Source: Diadema setosum
Taxonomy: Eukaryota; Echinodermata; Echinoidea; Diadematoida; Diadematidae
NCBI GenBank assembly: GCA_033980235.1
Contig: CM067067.1
Span: 36,404,200-36,468,199, forward strand
Direction: 5' to 3'
DNA: 64,000 bases
Shown here: in pieces, positions 38,125-51,126 of the stretch
Layout: the number at the start of each line of letters is the position of its first letter
How positions within the stretch are numbered: position 1 is the stretch's first letter
Position numbers and translations under genes: made by a program
The notes under the pieces: model-generated
The model's database searches: none
Told to the model about the DNA's origin: nothing
The model's input: the letters and a program-made list of their open reading frames with translations, nothing else

Positions 38125-39249
38125 TGTTAACAGAATGGAAAATATGTTAATGTTATATTCATCTTTAATTTTACCCTATCTGAACTATGGCATTCTCGCC
38201 TGGGGCAACACTTACTCCTCGTATCTAGAAAGAATATTATTATTGCAGAAAAAAGCTCTTCGTATTATTTGTAGAGAGTCGTGGAGATGTCATACAAACG
38301 ATTTGTTTTATCAAAATAATATTTTAAAAATTAAGGATTTGTATTGTTTGAATTTAGGTCAGTTTATGTACAAATTGATAAATAATTCCCTTCCTTTTGC
38401 GTTTGATTCCATGTTTATTCAAAATAAAACTGTACATTCATACCCCACGAGACAAATCAATGAATTCCATTTACCACTCTCTAGGACGATTTTTGCAAAG
38501 TCTATATTCTCCTCCGCTGGACCTAAATTTTGGAACTCCCTTGACAGCAGCATAAAAGAATCTCTAAGTTTTAACACTTTTACTTTGAAATTAAAGAAAT
38601 GTTTATCAATTCTTATATCACTGGGGATTTGCATTTCGAAAGTTGCTAACTGATTTCTTTGCTGTTAAAGTCTTTACTTTGTTCAATCTATTTCATAACT
38701 GTTATATATATTACTTATAGATAGTCCACTTCTTGGTAAGACCAAAGTCTCATGTGCCCTGGCGTTGACCCTTGAACTCTTCCTCCTTTGTCCTTTTCTC
38801 TCTCTTCCTCTGTCTTCCTGTCCCCCTCTGGCCTTTGACCTCCTATTTATTCTTTCCACGCGTATGTGGGAGAGCAGCTTTGTTTTTGTCTGTGTGTGCG
38901 TTTTGTGTGCGTACTTGTTTTATTCTCTGTTTCCCGAGGACTATGTCAAATTGTCTTGTTGCATTATTACTATAATTTTCACGACTCACGAGGGGACTGC
39001 ATTCTACAAGCTTGGCTTTTTAGCAGTCCCCTCCATTTCCGACCTTTTATTTCTTTCTTATGATTCAGTCACATTTTGCCCATGTACTTTTTCAACTAGT
39101 ATGTTTATTGAGTCATGTAAACAAATGACGTGTATCTAAATTTCATTTGGAAATGTAATAGTTACATTGTACTTAATTTGCTTGTATGAAATTGTCATAT
39201 TGTATGTTTTGGCCGGAAATGAAATAAAAATGAAATGAAATGAAATGAA
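38125..39249 (+). mobile_element. 5'-truncated non-LTR retrotransposon (CR1/L2-Jockey group)
   Basis: An open frame at 38135-38653 encodes the C-terminal part of a LINE polyprotein just after the reverse transcriptase catalytic core. Typical landmarks are LILPYLNYGILAWGN, LLLQKKALRII, HTNDLF, LYCLNLGQFMYKL, RTIFAKSI and GPKFWNSLDSSIKES. The YADD catalytic motif and everything upstream are missing, so the copy is a dead 5' truncation. A 3' UTR follows with a stem-loop (about 38990-39035: GAGGGGACTGC ... GCAGTCCCCTC). The copy ends in a short (ATGAA)n tail at 39213-39249, as in CR1/L2-type elements. The frame is intact over 172 residues, so the insertion may be fairly recent. Confidence 0.85.
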
Positions 39250-40599
39250 GAGTACCAACAAATCCAACGAAAATGTCGCATCATATCACACATGCATGAA
39301 GTTCAAAGTTCAAAGTTTTGTTCGAAGTCAAAAGAAGCAAACGTTAGGAGACTACAACACGTTTTGCCAAAGCAGTATCATCATCGAAAGTGGAGTCTTT
39401 GTTTCTATTTTTTGTTCTCTTTTTCCCTCCCTGGGGTTGGGACTGCGTTGTCTCTTTCTTGAATGGGTAACACGAGTCTTGTACTGCGTGAACAATATTT
39501 ATCGGTCGATTTCTCAAATGTGTCAAGCTTACCAAAAAAATCGGAAGTTGAGGGTTGGATCGGAGAAGCTCAAAGTAAACTGTTAAAACAATATGCCACC
39601 GGGTAGGTCAGAAGAAAGAAAACAAAGAAGAGAGCTACCCCATTCATTATCCTATGAGACGTCATATAGAGACTCTGTTTGAAACCAAGTCGGAGGTATT
39701 TCCCCCATTGGGCGTACAGAGGTGCAACGATATATGTTATGGTGTCGTTTATCAACAAATGGACGCTTTGCTTTTCCTTTCACACGCATTCTCATGGAAC
39801 AAGAAAAGCAGTCGTATATATATATATTTTTTTTTTTTTCATACGGGCAGCATTCTTGCAAATTTGTGCTCAAATTCATCAACCTTTTTGGAGCGGATGT
39901 TTTCCTTCACATTCACAAGTACTCGAGAACGTGTAGATAACTTAAAGAAATCGTGTCTTGTTCTGGTATCAATGGATTTCTAGCCAAGTTACCAAAAATA
40001 AAATCATGTTACATTCTGTTACCATCTTGCACTCTTTTGCTCTGTTTGTGCTGGTTTTGCACTACATGAATGTCATTAGAATTATTTGAATATGAATTAC
40101 ATTTCAGATTAGGCATAATAAGCAATATATACTTTGCCTTTTAAAAAGATAACGACTACGCTAGACACATCAGATCGAGTCAAAAGAACAGAATGACCGA
40201 AAACTGTAAAATGATTTAAATATTAAGGGAAGAAAATAAAAGCATAAGAATGCCAAGGATTGGCTTACTAATTGGTAGTTGCTAGCAATGAACTAGGAAT
40301 GAACAATCGAGTACTACTATTTATGTTTATATATAGGCCTACATTTATTGATTGTAGAGAGATATATATATATATTATGCATACATATATTTTGATTGTA
40401 GAGAGATATATAAATAGAGTTAGAAATAGATATGTAGGGGCTATAATAGCCCATTATCATTGCGCATACATTATACATCTGCAGGGACAAGTTAAAACAA
40501 CCGGTATCTATAGAAGCATTACAGGGAAGTATCCCTGTTTCTACCTCCTCTAACCTCAAAATTACTCAAACCCTGCATAATTCTACCACCTTTGAGAAG
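39250..40599. other. Unique DNA
   Basis: A short palindrome ACAGGGA AGTA TCCCTGT near 40523, unrelated to the CAGGGAGGT family and lacking a direct repeat. A small direct duplication, TTGATTGTAGAGAGATATAT, near 40347 and 40391. Confidence 0.4.
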
Positions 40600-40907
40600 A
40601 GACGGACACACCAGGTTTCTCCAACGTTTCTCCAACGTTTCTCCAACGGACACATCAGGTTCCTCTACCTCTATCATGCCTCATATGACTTTAAACCCTG
40701 AAGACTCACCTCTTCCCAGCTAATCTGCTAATACGCCTTCCTAACAATAGTACCTAATCCTTGACTCGGAATAACGGATATTGAATATCCCAACATCATG
40801 CATTGACTAAAAAGTTGAGACAATTTAGATCAGGCACCATGAGTGCCCTTCAAATGCGGGGTACCGGGGCTATACAAAAAGGCATTATCATCATCATCAT
40901 CGTCATA
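40600..40907 (+). mobile_element. LINE 3' end remnant with (ATC)n tail
   Basis: GCGGGGTACCGGGGCTATACAAAAAGGC followed by (ATC)n at 40882-40906 is the usual look of RTE/I-group LINE 3' ends in invertebrates. GAAGACTCACCTCTTCCCAG upstream resembles the LKTHLF coding region near the end of such elements. An 11-bp repeat (GTTTCTCCAAC, three copies) lies at about 40613-40648. Assignment to a clade is tentative. Confidence 0.45.
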
Positions 40908-42656
40908 ATTATACACATGTATCATTATTTGAAAGAAAGGTTCGGGTTTGGGGGTATTTTTGTGGATTTTGGGGGTGTTTTGTGTTTATTTTTTTAGTTA
41001 GTTAGTTAGTTTGTTTGTTTTTTGCTGTTATGGCATCCTGGTTCTATGTACCATATAATAGTCAGTTCACCATTTTCGTGTAACCCTTCGCTCTCAATTC
41101 TTTTGCAATAAGAAAACAAACAAACACAACAAACATACACCAAAAGAAACTGAAAATAGAAACATGGTCCCACGTTAATATTGTTTGTTTGTTTGTTTGT
41201 ATTTTGTTTGTTTGTTCAGTTCAAGGCATTTACCCAGCCTTATGATAAGACGCGGAAAGATGTCCGACAACAACAACAAAAGAAATCACAGTTTCAAAAT
41301 GACTGTCCTAAATGGCTTAATGGACAGGGGCTTTGTCATGATAATGCGCGCTTCTTTCTACCGCTCATCACCACGGTAAGGATGGTAGCTGGAAATCCAT
41401 TAAAGATTTGCATAAATGCCGCGCATTTACCTCTGAAAAACTCGTGGTCAAGACTCCAAAGCCGTGTTGGGCCGTGTTATTCCGTTAAATTTCACTCCTT
41501 TGGCCCGAACCTTACGGGCGTCAACAGGCGTGGGATTTAATCGACGCCCCGTTGCAAAAGCAGCAACGATCGCGTAAAAAGGTGGTAAAGCCCGTGGTAT
41601 TTATACTACTGGCTGTCCATGCTTTAGGTTATTCATGTGCGACGCCACGAGAACGCCCCTAACTGTGTGCGTAATATACACCAGTGAAAATGAAACCCGT
41701 GAATTATGATGGTTACACTCAAAGACACACTCCTGTTCTTAATTTGGATAGTATATTATTGTCTTAATAGTTTGTCGCTTTAGTAGATGAAACTTAATTC
41801 ACATAAATATTTATTTAAAAATTAATATTTTTTTTGAGGGATGGAAATTAGAGCAAAGTAAAACTTGATATCAGAATTGCTTGTTTTTATATCTGCGAAA
41901 TACATATCTGATTGGTATCAGTGTCACTTTTAATGGCAGTAAGTCATTACGAGGATGAGAACGAGTATGGGAATTTGGTTAAATTTGAATTAAGGTTACA
42001 TATTTAGTGGTAAATGTAAAAGATTCTTATTTATTGATTCAGTTTGTAATTAAATTTTCTTGAAAATGACAACGACGAATTTACTACTACTTATTGTCAT
42101 CTGCAGACAATTTCATTTCAAAACAAAATTCATTCTGTGTTTGCTACTGTCAATAGCTCCTCTGTGATGAGTTTTACCAGATTATGATAAGCTAATCGTT
42201 TGTTTCCTTACCAAGAGAGAATTTTGTTCTTGTTGTTACTGCCGTCTTTCCCCGTGGTATGCGTGTGCGTGTGTTTGCAGTATGTGAGTGGCCATACGCG
42301 CGCGCGTGTGTTTGTTCGTCCTTATCATTTCCTCTTTTTTTCCTTCTTCTTTCTTTTTTAATGAATTCGTTCATGAACGGGACTCCGTGTTGGCGGTGCG
42401 AGAGGACAGGTTTATTCAAGGGAATCTGGGATCTCCATACCGTTATTATCGGGTTATATCGCTCGGGGTGATTATTATGAAGTGTTTCCTATTCCCCCCA
42501 TGAGCTAGTCCAAATCAGACGTGATTAACGCCATCTCTCAAAATACCGCTCTGCGCTCGAAGCTTATCACTCTTGTCGGAAGAAAAAAAAAACCAAAAAA
42601 AAAAATCAAAACTACATACAAAAATAAACAATAAGAAAATAAAAATCGAACACGTG

Positions 42657-42704
<48 letters not shown>

Positions 42705-43156
42705 TTTTCATTCTTCTTCTTCTTCTTCTTTTTCTCTTTTATCTTCATAATTTTGTAGGAGGACCATTCCTTCTGGGTTTTTTTATAATCATAACTGAAA
42801 CAAAATCTGCCTTTTTAATTGCATTCTCTATGTATTTAAGTATGTAAGTATTTGGACTAACGGTAGGACACACATAGGAAAGAAGGTCTCCACTTTATCT
42901 GTCGTACCTTTGTCGGTGTATCGAATCTTCTATTGAGTTAACCACCGGATCATCAACGTGGTGTAACTACCATGCCCTGGACGGAGAAGTGTGAATGACT
43001 TTCATGACCATCTCTTTTGAGGATCTGAGAATGTATGTATGTGTGTGTGGGCCTATGTATGTGGGTGTGCGTGTGTGGTGTGGGTGCGTGTTTGTGCATG
43101 TCTGTTTATCCATGCGTTAAGTTCAAATGATTTGTTTTTGTCCGCCTATGTTGACA
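40908..43156. other. Unique DNA including a GC-rich patch
   Basis: 41380-41660 is GC- and CpG-richer, with GTGTTGGGCCGTGTTATTCC and CGATCGCGTAAAAAGGTGG. Candidate cis-regulatory DNA only. GTTT repeats at 41182-41215. Confidence 0.35.
42661..42701. repeat. (CT)n microsatellite
   Basis: Pure CT run, preceded by A-rich DNA and followed by (TTC)n at 42711-42730. Confidence 0.96.
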
Positions 43157-43300
43157 TCCATTTCATTTCATTATATTTCATTTCCGACGAAAGTATACAA
43201 TACAATATGACATTTGCATTTAGGGCCTACAAAAGAATAGGATACAAAACATTTCTTGTGTTTGTTTCCGTATCAAAAATAGTAAATACATATCCACATT
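43157..43300 (-). mobile_element. LINE 3' tail fragment (same type as 38125 element)
   Basis: Read on the minus strand it gives AATGTCATATTGTATTGTAT followed by CGGAAATGAAATATAATGAA and ATGAAATGG. This is close to TGTCATATTGTATGTTTTGG and GGAAATGAAATAAAAATGAA in the 38125 element. Confidence 0.5.
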
Positions 43301-43564
43301 AAAATATCCTACATTAAATTTCAGATAGATTATATTTCATTGGAGTGTACAAGAAGTACTGGGAATGTTCTGTGTATTGCAAATGTAAAATACAAAGAAA
43401 ACGGACAGAAGGAGAGTAACATGTATCTCTTCCAACCATTAAAAAAAAATCCTTGTTATGAATGCATTGTGCTACTCTTTTACCATCGCAAAGGCGGTAT
43501 ATTATGTATTTCATTTGAATGTTATCCTCCTAATACCATACCTACCTTTATTCCAACTCTTCGG

Positions 43565-43756
43565 TGAGATAGCGCCCAGGCAGGGAGCAACGCTCCGTGC
43601 GCGTTTTCCAATAGACGAGAAGAGAGTTTCGACCGCTTCCGCGACTTAAACTACGGCGGCGTCGCGATGGCCTGACGCTCTGAGCGGGCGAGAACAGACG
43701 CGGAGGCCAAGCCGGAGAATTAGTCGCCCTTTCTTCTGCTAAGCCCCTTAAAAATG
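43565..43756. other. CpG-dense GC-rich patch
   Basis: About 190 bp of sequence far richer in GC and CpG than its surroundings (for example CTACGGCGGCGTCGCGATGG). No convincing frame or homeobox. It could be a promoter or cis-regulatory element, or part of an unrecognised non-coding exon. Confidence 0.4.
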
Positions 43757-43800
43757 GCAGCAGAGAACGCTAGGGATCCTCGCGCTCTCTGCTGCTTTTT
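43757..43800. repeat. GC-rich 14-bp stem hairpin followed by a T run
   Basis: GCAGCAGAGAACGC pairs with GCGCTCTCTGCTGC (43782-43795) with one mismatch around an 11-nt loop. Six T residues follow directly. It lies at the edge of the CpG-dense patch at 43565-43760. Confidence 0.55.
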
Positions 43801-46719
43801 TCTACCTTTTGTCTTTATTTTCTGTCTGTGAAAGCGCGTAAGTCTGCCGTCCTCACGCCATCAATCACTTACTCCCTCCCTGCCTCCACACTGTGAGGAG
43901 AAGGATAATTTCAGACAATGCAGAAATGTAAATGATTTTCGGCGCATCCTGGCCATAGAGACTCGTGCGTGGAAGCGCAGTGGGTAATTGCGAAAATTTA
44001 ATAAGAGCGGCTTTCAGATGGTAAATCACGTCACGCACGCGGTGAATATTGATGTCGGCCAGCGTGCATTTTGAGTTGGTATCATCGACTGGCATTGGAG
44101 TCATCCTTGTCTTGTATTCATAGGTTTAATCTTCTATGCTTTCTCTTTCCCCATGCCCCCTTCCCCCGACCCCCTCCCCTCTATAACTTCTTGCCCTTTC
44201 CCTCGCGGACTGATCCGTGATAGGGGCGCATCTAGGCGAGTTTCGTTGGAATACATTCTGGAAACACCGCACGTGGATATTTCCATTCTGCGTAGAATTC
44301 TATTATCAGCAGTAATTGGAATGTATGAAACATTTCTTCATTAATTGAACTCTGTATGATAGTGAAACATGTCAATCTTTTTTTTCACAATTAATATCGT
44401 TTTTTATGATTTTGTACTTTAGCAACCACGGGAATTTCGTCTTTCCCCCTTTGAGACATATCATACTGATAATAACATAACTCGTGATATGATATAAGGC
44501 ATAATGATAATTATAATTTCTATACTTGTACTATCTTCTTCCGTTTGTACAGTTTATACAATGGGTTTTGTCATGACCAAGGACACTACTACATCATTAA
44601 AAACTTTATGTTTGATAAATAAAGTGTAAAACATAACGTTTTGTCTATGTATAACGTATGTATCAACAGTACAACCACTGAAAGACGTGAGTATCTGTTT
44701 GGGTATCTTTTTATTCAAGTATCATCTCTTTGGAGTTAGGAGAAGTTTTGGCAGCACAGGCGCAAACTCATCGTTTCTTTTTCCAACGACCATTTCCTTG
44801 CCTTTATATTTTTGGTTGTCAAATCACTAGGCATTTGATAGGTGTATGCTAAAATTTTGCATTTGCATTTGGCATTTGATTTATATACTGCCAATGACAT
44901 ACCCGCAATAGGTCGCAGCTTTCTTTTTTTTTTTTTTAATTAAACAAGAATGAACTTTGCAGTGGCTTTTGGCGTTTGGTGTCATGGATTTGTCATAGTT
45001 TTGCTGATGAGATTATGTTTATATATGTATATATTTCATTCATTTATTCATTTTTATCTATATTTTCATGAATCTACTATTACTTCCATTTCTTTTCTGA
45101 ATATGTATAAATCTATTCTACCTTTCCATAACAAATAACACATGAAAGGTACCGATGGGGTTAAAGATGTTATTGCCACTTGTTTGTCGTAATATTGAAT
45201 ATTTTACCACATCATGCATGTTTGATTTTAAGTTTAAATCAATCTGATAGTTGACCCTTTATACAGCTCTGACATTGTTAGATGTCAGTTTCATGTTCTT
45301 TTCACAATTATTCATATTTACATGCCCCTAGATATTCGTAACTCATTGTTTACTACTATATTGCTTTGGTCACAAAATCCGTAGAAATTTTCAGCATTTC
45401 ATATCTTTACAAGTTTTTTCTTTAGTAGACTGCTGTATGTCTTTAAATGAATGTTTAATTGTGTAATTCTGATGTGTTGTGTGTGTATGGAGAGAACCTT
45501 CAGCGTTATATACTACATACCCTCGAGTGAGCAAGGTGCTTGAATTGTTGAATTTGCCCGGAGAATCACAAGATTGCATGAAAACACACACACACACAAA
45601 ACACACCAAACACAACAGAATCATGAGTATATTCCATATGATTAACTAGCCTTCCAATGCTCGAACAGCTTTGCTTGAATCTGCCATGTTTATTTATCCC
45701 CTGTCCGCATCACAGTTGTAGCCTATTAATTGATGAGCGCGCATATTTTCGCCATGACTCCTGTAAGTTGTGTCTGCGTCATCCAGTACGGTATATATAT
45801 TTAGGATGGCAATGTTTGTTTACGCTTTCGCCGTTCTGACTGCCCTTTTTCCAATCTGTGAATGTAGTCATTCCTACAGTCCTCCCATCATTGCCTATAC
45901 CAGGTACACAAATGATTTTTGTGTGTTGACATTGAAGGTGAGGGGTGAAGCTGAGATGCACGGCTCATGAAATACTTTGGTATGCTGGTAAATGCTGTAA
46001 TGCATATAAATATGACCACAGAGTACTTGAAGAAACAATACCGTCACTGCACCTAGACAGAAAATCATTCTTTGACGATTGTTGTAATACTTTGTGATAC
46101 TTTACACTAGAGACTTTTTGTGTTGTTCTAAATCTAACTGTGTAAGTAAGTATTAACATTGTTTTAAATAATACTTAGTACCTTTTGCTTTCATGCAGTA
46201 ACGCTAATGTTCCGATAAGCCCCTTGCTGGAGCCGCAACAGAATTTGACTGCGAAAGTAAATGAATAGATGAATATAGAAATACATTGATATATCATTAG
46301 ATAACTAATTTATTGAATAAATTAATCAGTAAATAAAAAATAAATAATTGAATAAATGATTAAATCAATAGATAAATAAAACAGATTATTGCAGATTTGT
46401 GTTCAAACTAATGAGAAGAACTGGACCAGGATATTACCTTACCTAATTTGCATAATTAGTGGTTATGTGGTTGCTACTAATATCATTTTCATGAAAACAC
46501 AAGAACATTTAGTATTCGATAAATTTGTTACTTCAAATCCAATTTTGATAAGTGAGTCTCATTTTACTCTATGATCATGATTACGTCACCTTGAGAACGG
46601 CGTGCATTTGCACATTTAAGAGCTTTATGACGTTTCAGAGGTGTTTATAACAATTAGCAAAAGTCACATGTACGAGAAATAACTTCTTCAAGCTCTTAAG
46701 TTTGGAAGGACAGGACAAT
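43801..46719. other. Unique AT-rich DNA
   Basis: CpG-moderate to about 44060, then AT-rich. No gene supported apart from the possible LINE tail at 44850. Confidence 0.4.
44850..44930 (-). mobile_element. Possible LINE 3' tail fragment
   Basis: The minus strand reads GCGGGTATGTCATTGGCAGT then ATATAAATCAAATGCCAAAT and ends in short GCAAAT repeats. This is the common form of LINE 3' ends with a short tandem tail. Confidence 0.35.
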
Positions 46720-47083
46720 GTTTTTCAGCCTCGTCAAAAACCTGTTCCTCTGATTTTGTTTCATATCTGTTTGTAGTTTCATTAATTCATTATTCGTTCT
46801 CTTATGCATTTTCTGCGGGTCCCCATGTCGTACAAGCTTTGCTTTGTAGTAGGACCCTAAATTTCCATTCCCATCCTTATCTAATTTGTACTGTGCATAT
46901 GTAAATATAAAAAAAAAACTACAATTATATTTTCTTCATTTTTGTCACTCATATGTATTTCGTAAATTGACGTGGTTTTTTTTTTGCAACTATTACAAAT
47001 GATTATGCTTTGCTTATACATTGTATATAATTTTCTCTGTTTATTTGATGGAAATGAAAATAAATCTGAACTTTGGACTTTGA
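46720..47083 (+). mobile_element. LINE 3' end remnant
   Basis: Non-coding 3' end of a LINE. It has a hairpin CGGGTCCCC ... GTAGGACCC (46816-46857) with loop TACAAGCTTTGCTTT, matching the 3' UTR of the 38125 element. It ends in GGAAATGAAAATAAATCTGAA and TTTGGACTTTGAA. The 5' limit is approximate. Confidence 0.6.
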
Positions 47084-47409
47084 AAAGCCTGTAATGTTTA
47101 GGCGGGTGCTACCTTGCCCTGTCATAAATTATGGCCTGCAATACTGCGTTGACAAGAGATCGTGGATTGAGCTGCAGAGATCGTGGTGTGGTTTTGGTGG
47201 CCAGAGGTCAAACGGACTGCAAAGAAAAACGATGCATCACCCAACACTGGGTTACTCAATAAGGAGGACATGGTCTCCTTGCTTCCGGTTTATTTATTGT
47301 CGGGCCTCAAACACTCTACTTCTATCCACACTTTAAAATATGAAATGGTAAGTCCAACATTTTTAGTGTTAAATTTAACATTTACAAAAGGTTCGAGGAG
47401 TGATAACAT

Positions 47410-47770
47410 TTAAAGGGGATGGCTAGTAACTGATCAGTGGGAATCAGTGGGAATGCTGGGGGATGATTGTTCCAATCCTTGTGGGATTAATTTAAGAGTA
47501 AATTATATATCTATTGTTGGGTGAAAATTATTTGCTTCAGAATGGTGTCATATTCAAGTAATGTGCAGTTTAATCGCCCCGTCACTGTACAGGCATGCCT
47601 ACCTGGAAACATTAAACTGCCCATTACTTGAATTTGAGACCATTCTGAAGCAAACAATTTTCACACAACAATAGATATTTATAATGTACTCTTAAATGAA
47701 TCCAACAAAGATTGGAACAATCATCCCCCAGCATTTCCACTGATTCCCAGTAACTAGCCATCCCCGTTAA
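47410..47770. mobile_element. Family-D fold-back MITE
   Basis: 361 bp with TTAA at both ends. The left arm TTAAAGGGGATGGCTAGTAA is mirrored by TTACTAGCCATCCCCGTTAA-like sequence on the right (CAGTAACTAGCCATCCCCG). Pairing continues through GATTGTTCCAATCC, ATATCTATTGTTG and TTTGCTTCAGAATGGT almost to the centre. A short GAATCAGTGG duplication lies in the left arm. Confidence 0.85.
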
Positions 47771-48186
47771 AATGTACCATTTTCTTTCTTTAGAGTGTGC
47801 CTACGTACATCTTCAGTGCCCATATACTCACGGTGGGAAGAAATAAATAGCGAAAGGAAGAGCAAAGACAAGGCGAAGTGAAAGGGGTGACGGGAGAGGG
47901 GTAGAAAGGGGACGGAAAGGGATGTGGTGTGAAAATCGAAAATGTATGATTTTATCAACAACTATTCTTGAAAGCAGATTCAAGCGAGACATGGAAAGAT
48001 GTTTTAATGACAAGGACTGTTAGGGGAAAAATGCTATTGACCTCACTGTCACTTTATAGCAATGCCATAACCTACCCAGAAGTAATGAATTCTCTGTTCG
48101 GCCTAGAGTACTTTATATTTTATTGTCCAGCTGTTTAATTCTTTCTTTTCCTCTTTATGTATTTATATGACAACTTTGCGTAAGTC

Positions 48187-48417
48187 TTAAAACAACGAAA
48201 CATTATAGTTGTTACACTTAAAACATTGGGTTATGTTATGTTATTTTATGTTATGTTATGTTTTGTTATGTTATGTTAAACAACGAAATATTATAGTTGT
48301 TACACTTAAACATTATGTTATGTTATGTTATTGTTATGTTATGTTATGTTACATGTTATGTTAAGTTATGTTATGTTATGTTATATTATGTTATGTTATG
48401 TTATGTTATGGTACATG
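48187..48417. repeat. (TATGT)n array with an 88-bp tandem duplication
   Basis: ACAACGAAACATTATAGTTG followed by TATGT pentamers occurs twice, 88 bp apart (48192 and 48280), then a longer pentamer array runs to about 48417. Confidence 0.9.
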
Positions 48418-49590
48418 TTCATAGGGAAAGACTTGAAATACATTAGTAATCATGTTTATCCTTTTTTTTTTTTTTACTGTAAGCTTTCAACTAACAGAGC
48501 AATCATTTACCCCACTTTATTATCAACAGCATTTATTCAAAATATATAGATACACGGGGTATGGGACGTTTGCACGTTCAGTATTATAAAAATAAATACG
48601 TTGCACACGTTGAGTTTGATGTAAGATGTTTCTTCACTACTCTTACAAGAAATTGTACAAGTAACAACCTGTGCACTTCAGCTGTATTTCCCCCTCTCAT
48701 TTAGAGGCAGAGCAAATGAATTTATTAACTACTATACTTTTGACACCTACATGATGTTATTCTCATGAAAAAAAATGTTGAACATAAAACATAAATCAAT
48801 TTAAGTTATTCATACTATTTCATGTAATTAACATTTATTGGAGTATGGACAAAAACACAATTACCTGTAGATAATCAGTTAATACTAACCATTCAATTAT
48901 CATTAAACGATGAAAAAGAATGTTGAAACATGATTGTGTACACAAAGTGTGTGTGTGTGTGTATGTATGTGCACTCGTGCAAGCTGGCATATGTATGTGG
49001 GTGCTTTGGCGTCTTTTCAAGCAGCTGTAAATAGTTGTGTGGTTTTTTTTTTAAGTTGAAGGAAAATTTTACATTGTAAGACTTATGTCTAATTGTGTAT
49101 TGTAAGACTGTTGCATACTGGATTGTAGGATATTGTACAAGTCTCCTTGTTTGTTTGAATTCTTTTCATTGTTAATACGATGCTGATATCGAACTAAATT
49201 CGAATAAAGAATGTCATAAAACACAGTATAGTAAAAAGGGGAACGACTGAACAAGATGATTTTGTCGATTGCTATTGAACTCAACCATTTATCCACATGC
49301 GTGCGTGTGAGGGTGTGCGTGTGTGTGTTAGCGAAAAGAAACAGGAAAAGAGACTAATCTGTTTGCGGTCTCAACTCCATATTGTCGCGGTCGATGAAGT
49401 TAATTTAATCCTCGACGGAACTTGTATGCTTGACCTTAATTAAAGTGACTGAAAAGTAATTTTACAAACCTCATCCCAAAGTTAAAAAAAGAACCCCCGA
49501 CTGAGATTGATTGTTCCCCTTAAATATGAACTGCCCCTCCCACTCCCTAATCGGTTATCAAAATGAAACATGAAACAGAAGAAAGAACAA

Positions 49591-49591
<1 letters not shown>

Positions 49592-49621
<30 letters not shown>
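49592..49621. repeat. (AT)n microsatellite
   Basis: Pure AT array. Confidence 0.95.
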
Positions 49622-49629
<8 letters not shown>

Positions 49630-50914
49630 TCTCTACCTACCTTTTATCTGTATGTATAGGTACCTACAGGCGCCATTGTAACCATTGTAAAGCAGTTAGC
49701 AAACTGAATGTGCCTGCCTTGTATTTTGAATGAAAACATAAATAAATGAATAGATATTTGCTGTTATCCCTCATATTTTACTCCTCGCTCTCTCAACATG
49801 GCAGCGGCTATCTTGCATTCAATCTCAGCGCTAAGCTACCTATTGAATGGTTGACTCTCAGATTCTAGTTCTCAAATACTTATCGTTATTAACTTTCCTT
49901 GTCATTCAATTACTTCTGAATGTGTGGCAGCTGATCTTTGCCTTCCATATAAGTACGAGTGAGCTCAGTGGAAATATGACAATAAATTGACCTGAACTAA
50001 AATTGAACTACACATGTATATCATTACTTTTGGAAAAGGTGCATTCTTTGTTTGCACCCATATAAGCCAACTCAATTCTCAACACGTTCTCTTTAAAAAG
50101 ACTGATTTTCCTTTAGGGAATTATCATAAGGATATTCAAATAGTTATCCGTCTTGTTTTGAGCAATGTGATATATACAGTACATTCAAACCTTCTACTTT
50201 ATGTAATAGGTAAAGTTCATAAGTATACATACACACATACATTCACATACATCGGAACTCTCGCTCGCACACACACACACACACACACACGCGCGCATCA
50301 ATGATACACTAGTGTTATCATTTTGCCCTTAGAACGAGAATTCATATACATACACGTATAATAATCATGATCAAAAATCTGGTGACTTCGATGACATTGG
50401 CATGGCAGATCGAATCCCGAGTAGAATTGCAAATCATATTTAAACCCGCCATACTGTCAGAGAGCAACAGACTGTTCCATGTATCAATCCTTGTTGTCTT
50501 GACATAGTGCTTGACATGTTAACTGCAATACTGAAACCATGAATTAACGTTTTCATTTCGATGAGAAACCTATCCGTACATAGATGTTTGTGGTGTTTTA
50601 ACTGAGAGTATCGGGAGGGCTAGACGATCGGCCCTAGTGGATGGATTAATATCGTAAAACTAAAACCACGAACTACAGAGTACATGACGTTATTGGAATA
50701 AGTTTGTGTGTCCCTTATTGGACGTTGTTGAGCGTTTTTAGTACATTTTCATGATCTTAAATATACATATCAATATACAGACTTACATAATACAAACGCA
50801 TATGGTTATTAATGTATATGTTGTTGTTTTGTTTTTTTGTAGAAAAATAAAACACTTTTGTATGGTTAGCTTCCTTCTTCTGAAGTTCTATTAACTTTTG
50901 GTAGAAAAGAAATA

Positions 50915-50916
<2 letters not shown>

Positions 50917-50948
<32 letters not shown>

Positions 50949-50991
50949 GATAATTTATATACAAGTAATACGTATATAAACATATAGATGT

Positions 50992-51063
<72 letters not shown>

Positions 51064-51087
51064 TACCGCAGAGAGAACAAAAGGAGA

Positions 51088-51121
<34 letters not shown>
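50917..51121. repeat. Cluster of (AT)n, (GT)n and (GA)n arrays
   Basis: AT at 50917-50945, AT/GT/AT at 50994-51056 and GA at 51091-51121. Confidence 0.95.

Positions 51122-51126
<5 letters not shown>

Noticed and set aside
38135..38653. Host protein-coding gene
   Set aside because: Motifs and the following 3' tail identify it as the C-terminal part of a LINE polyprotein.
40523..40541. ACAGGGA...TCCCTGT palindrome as a fourth micro-insertion
   Set aside because: Arms differ from CAGGGAGGT and no 7-bp direct repeat flanks it.
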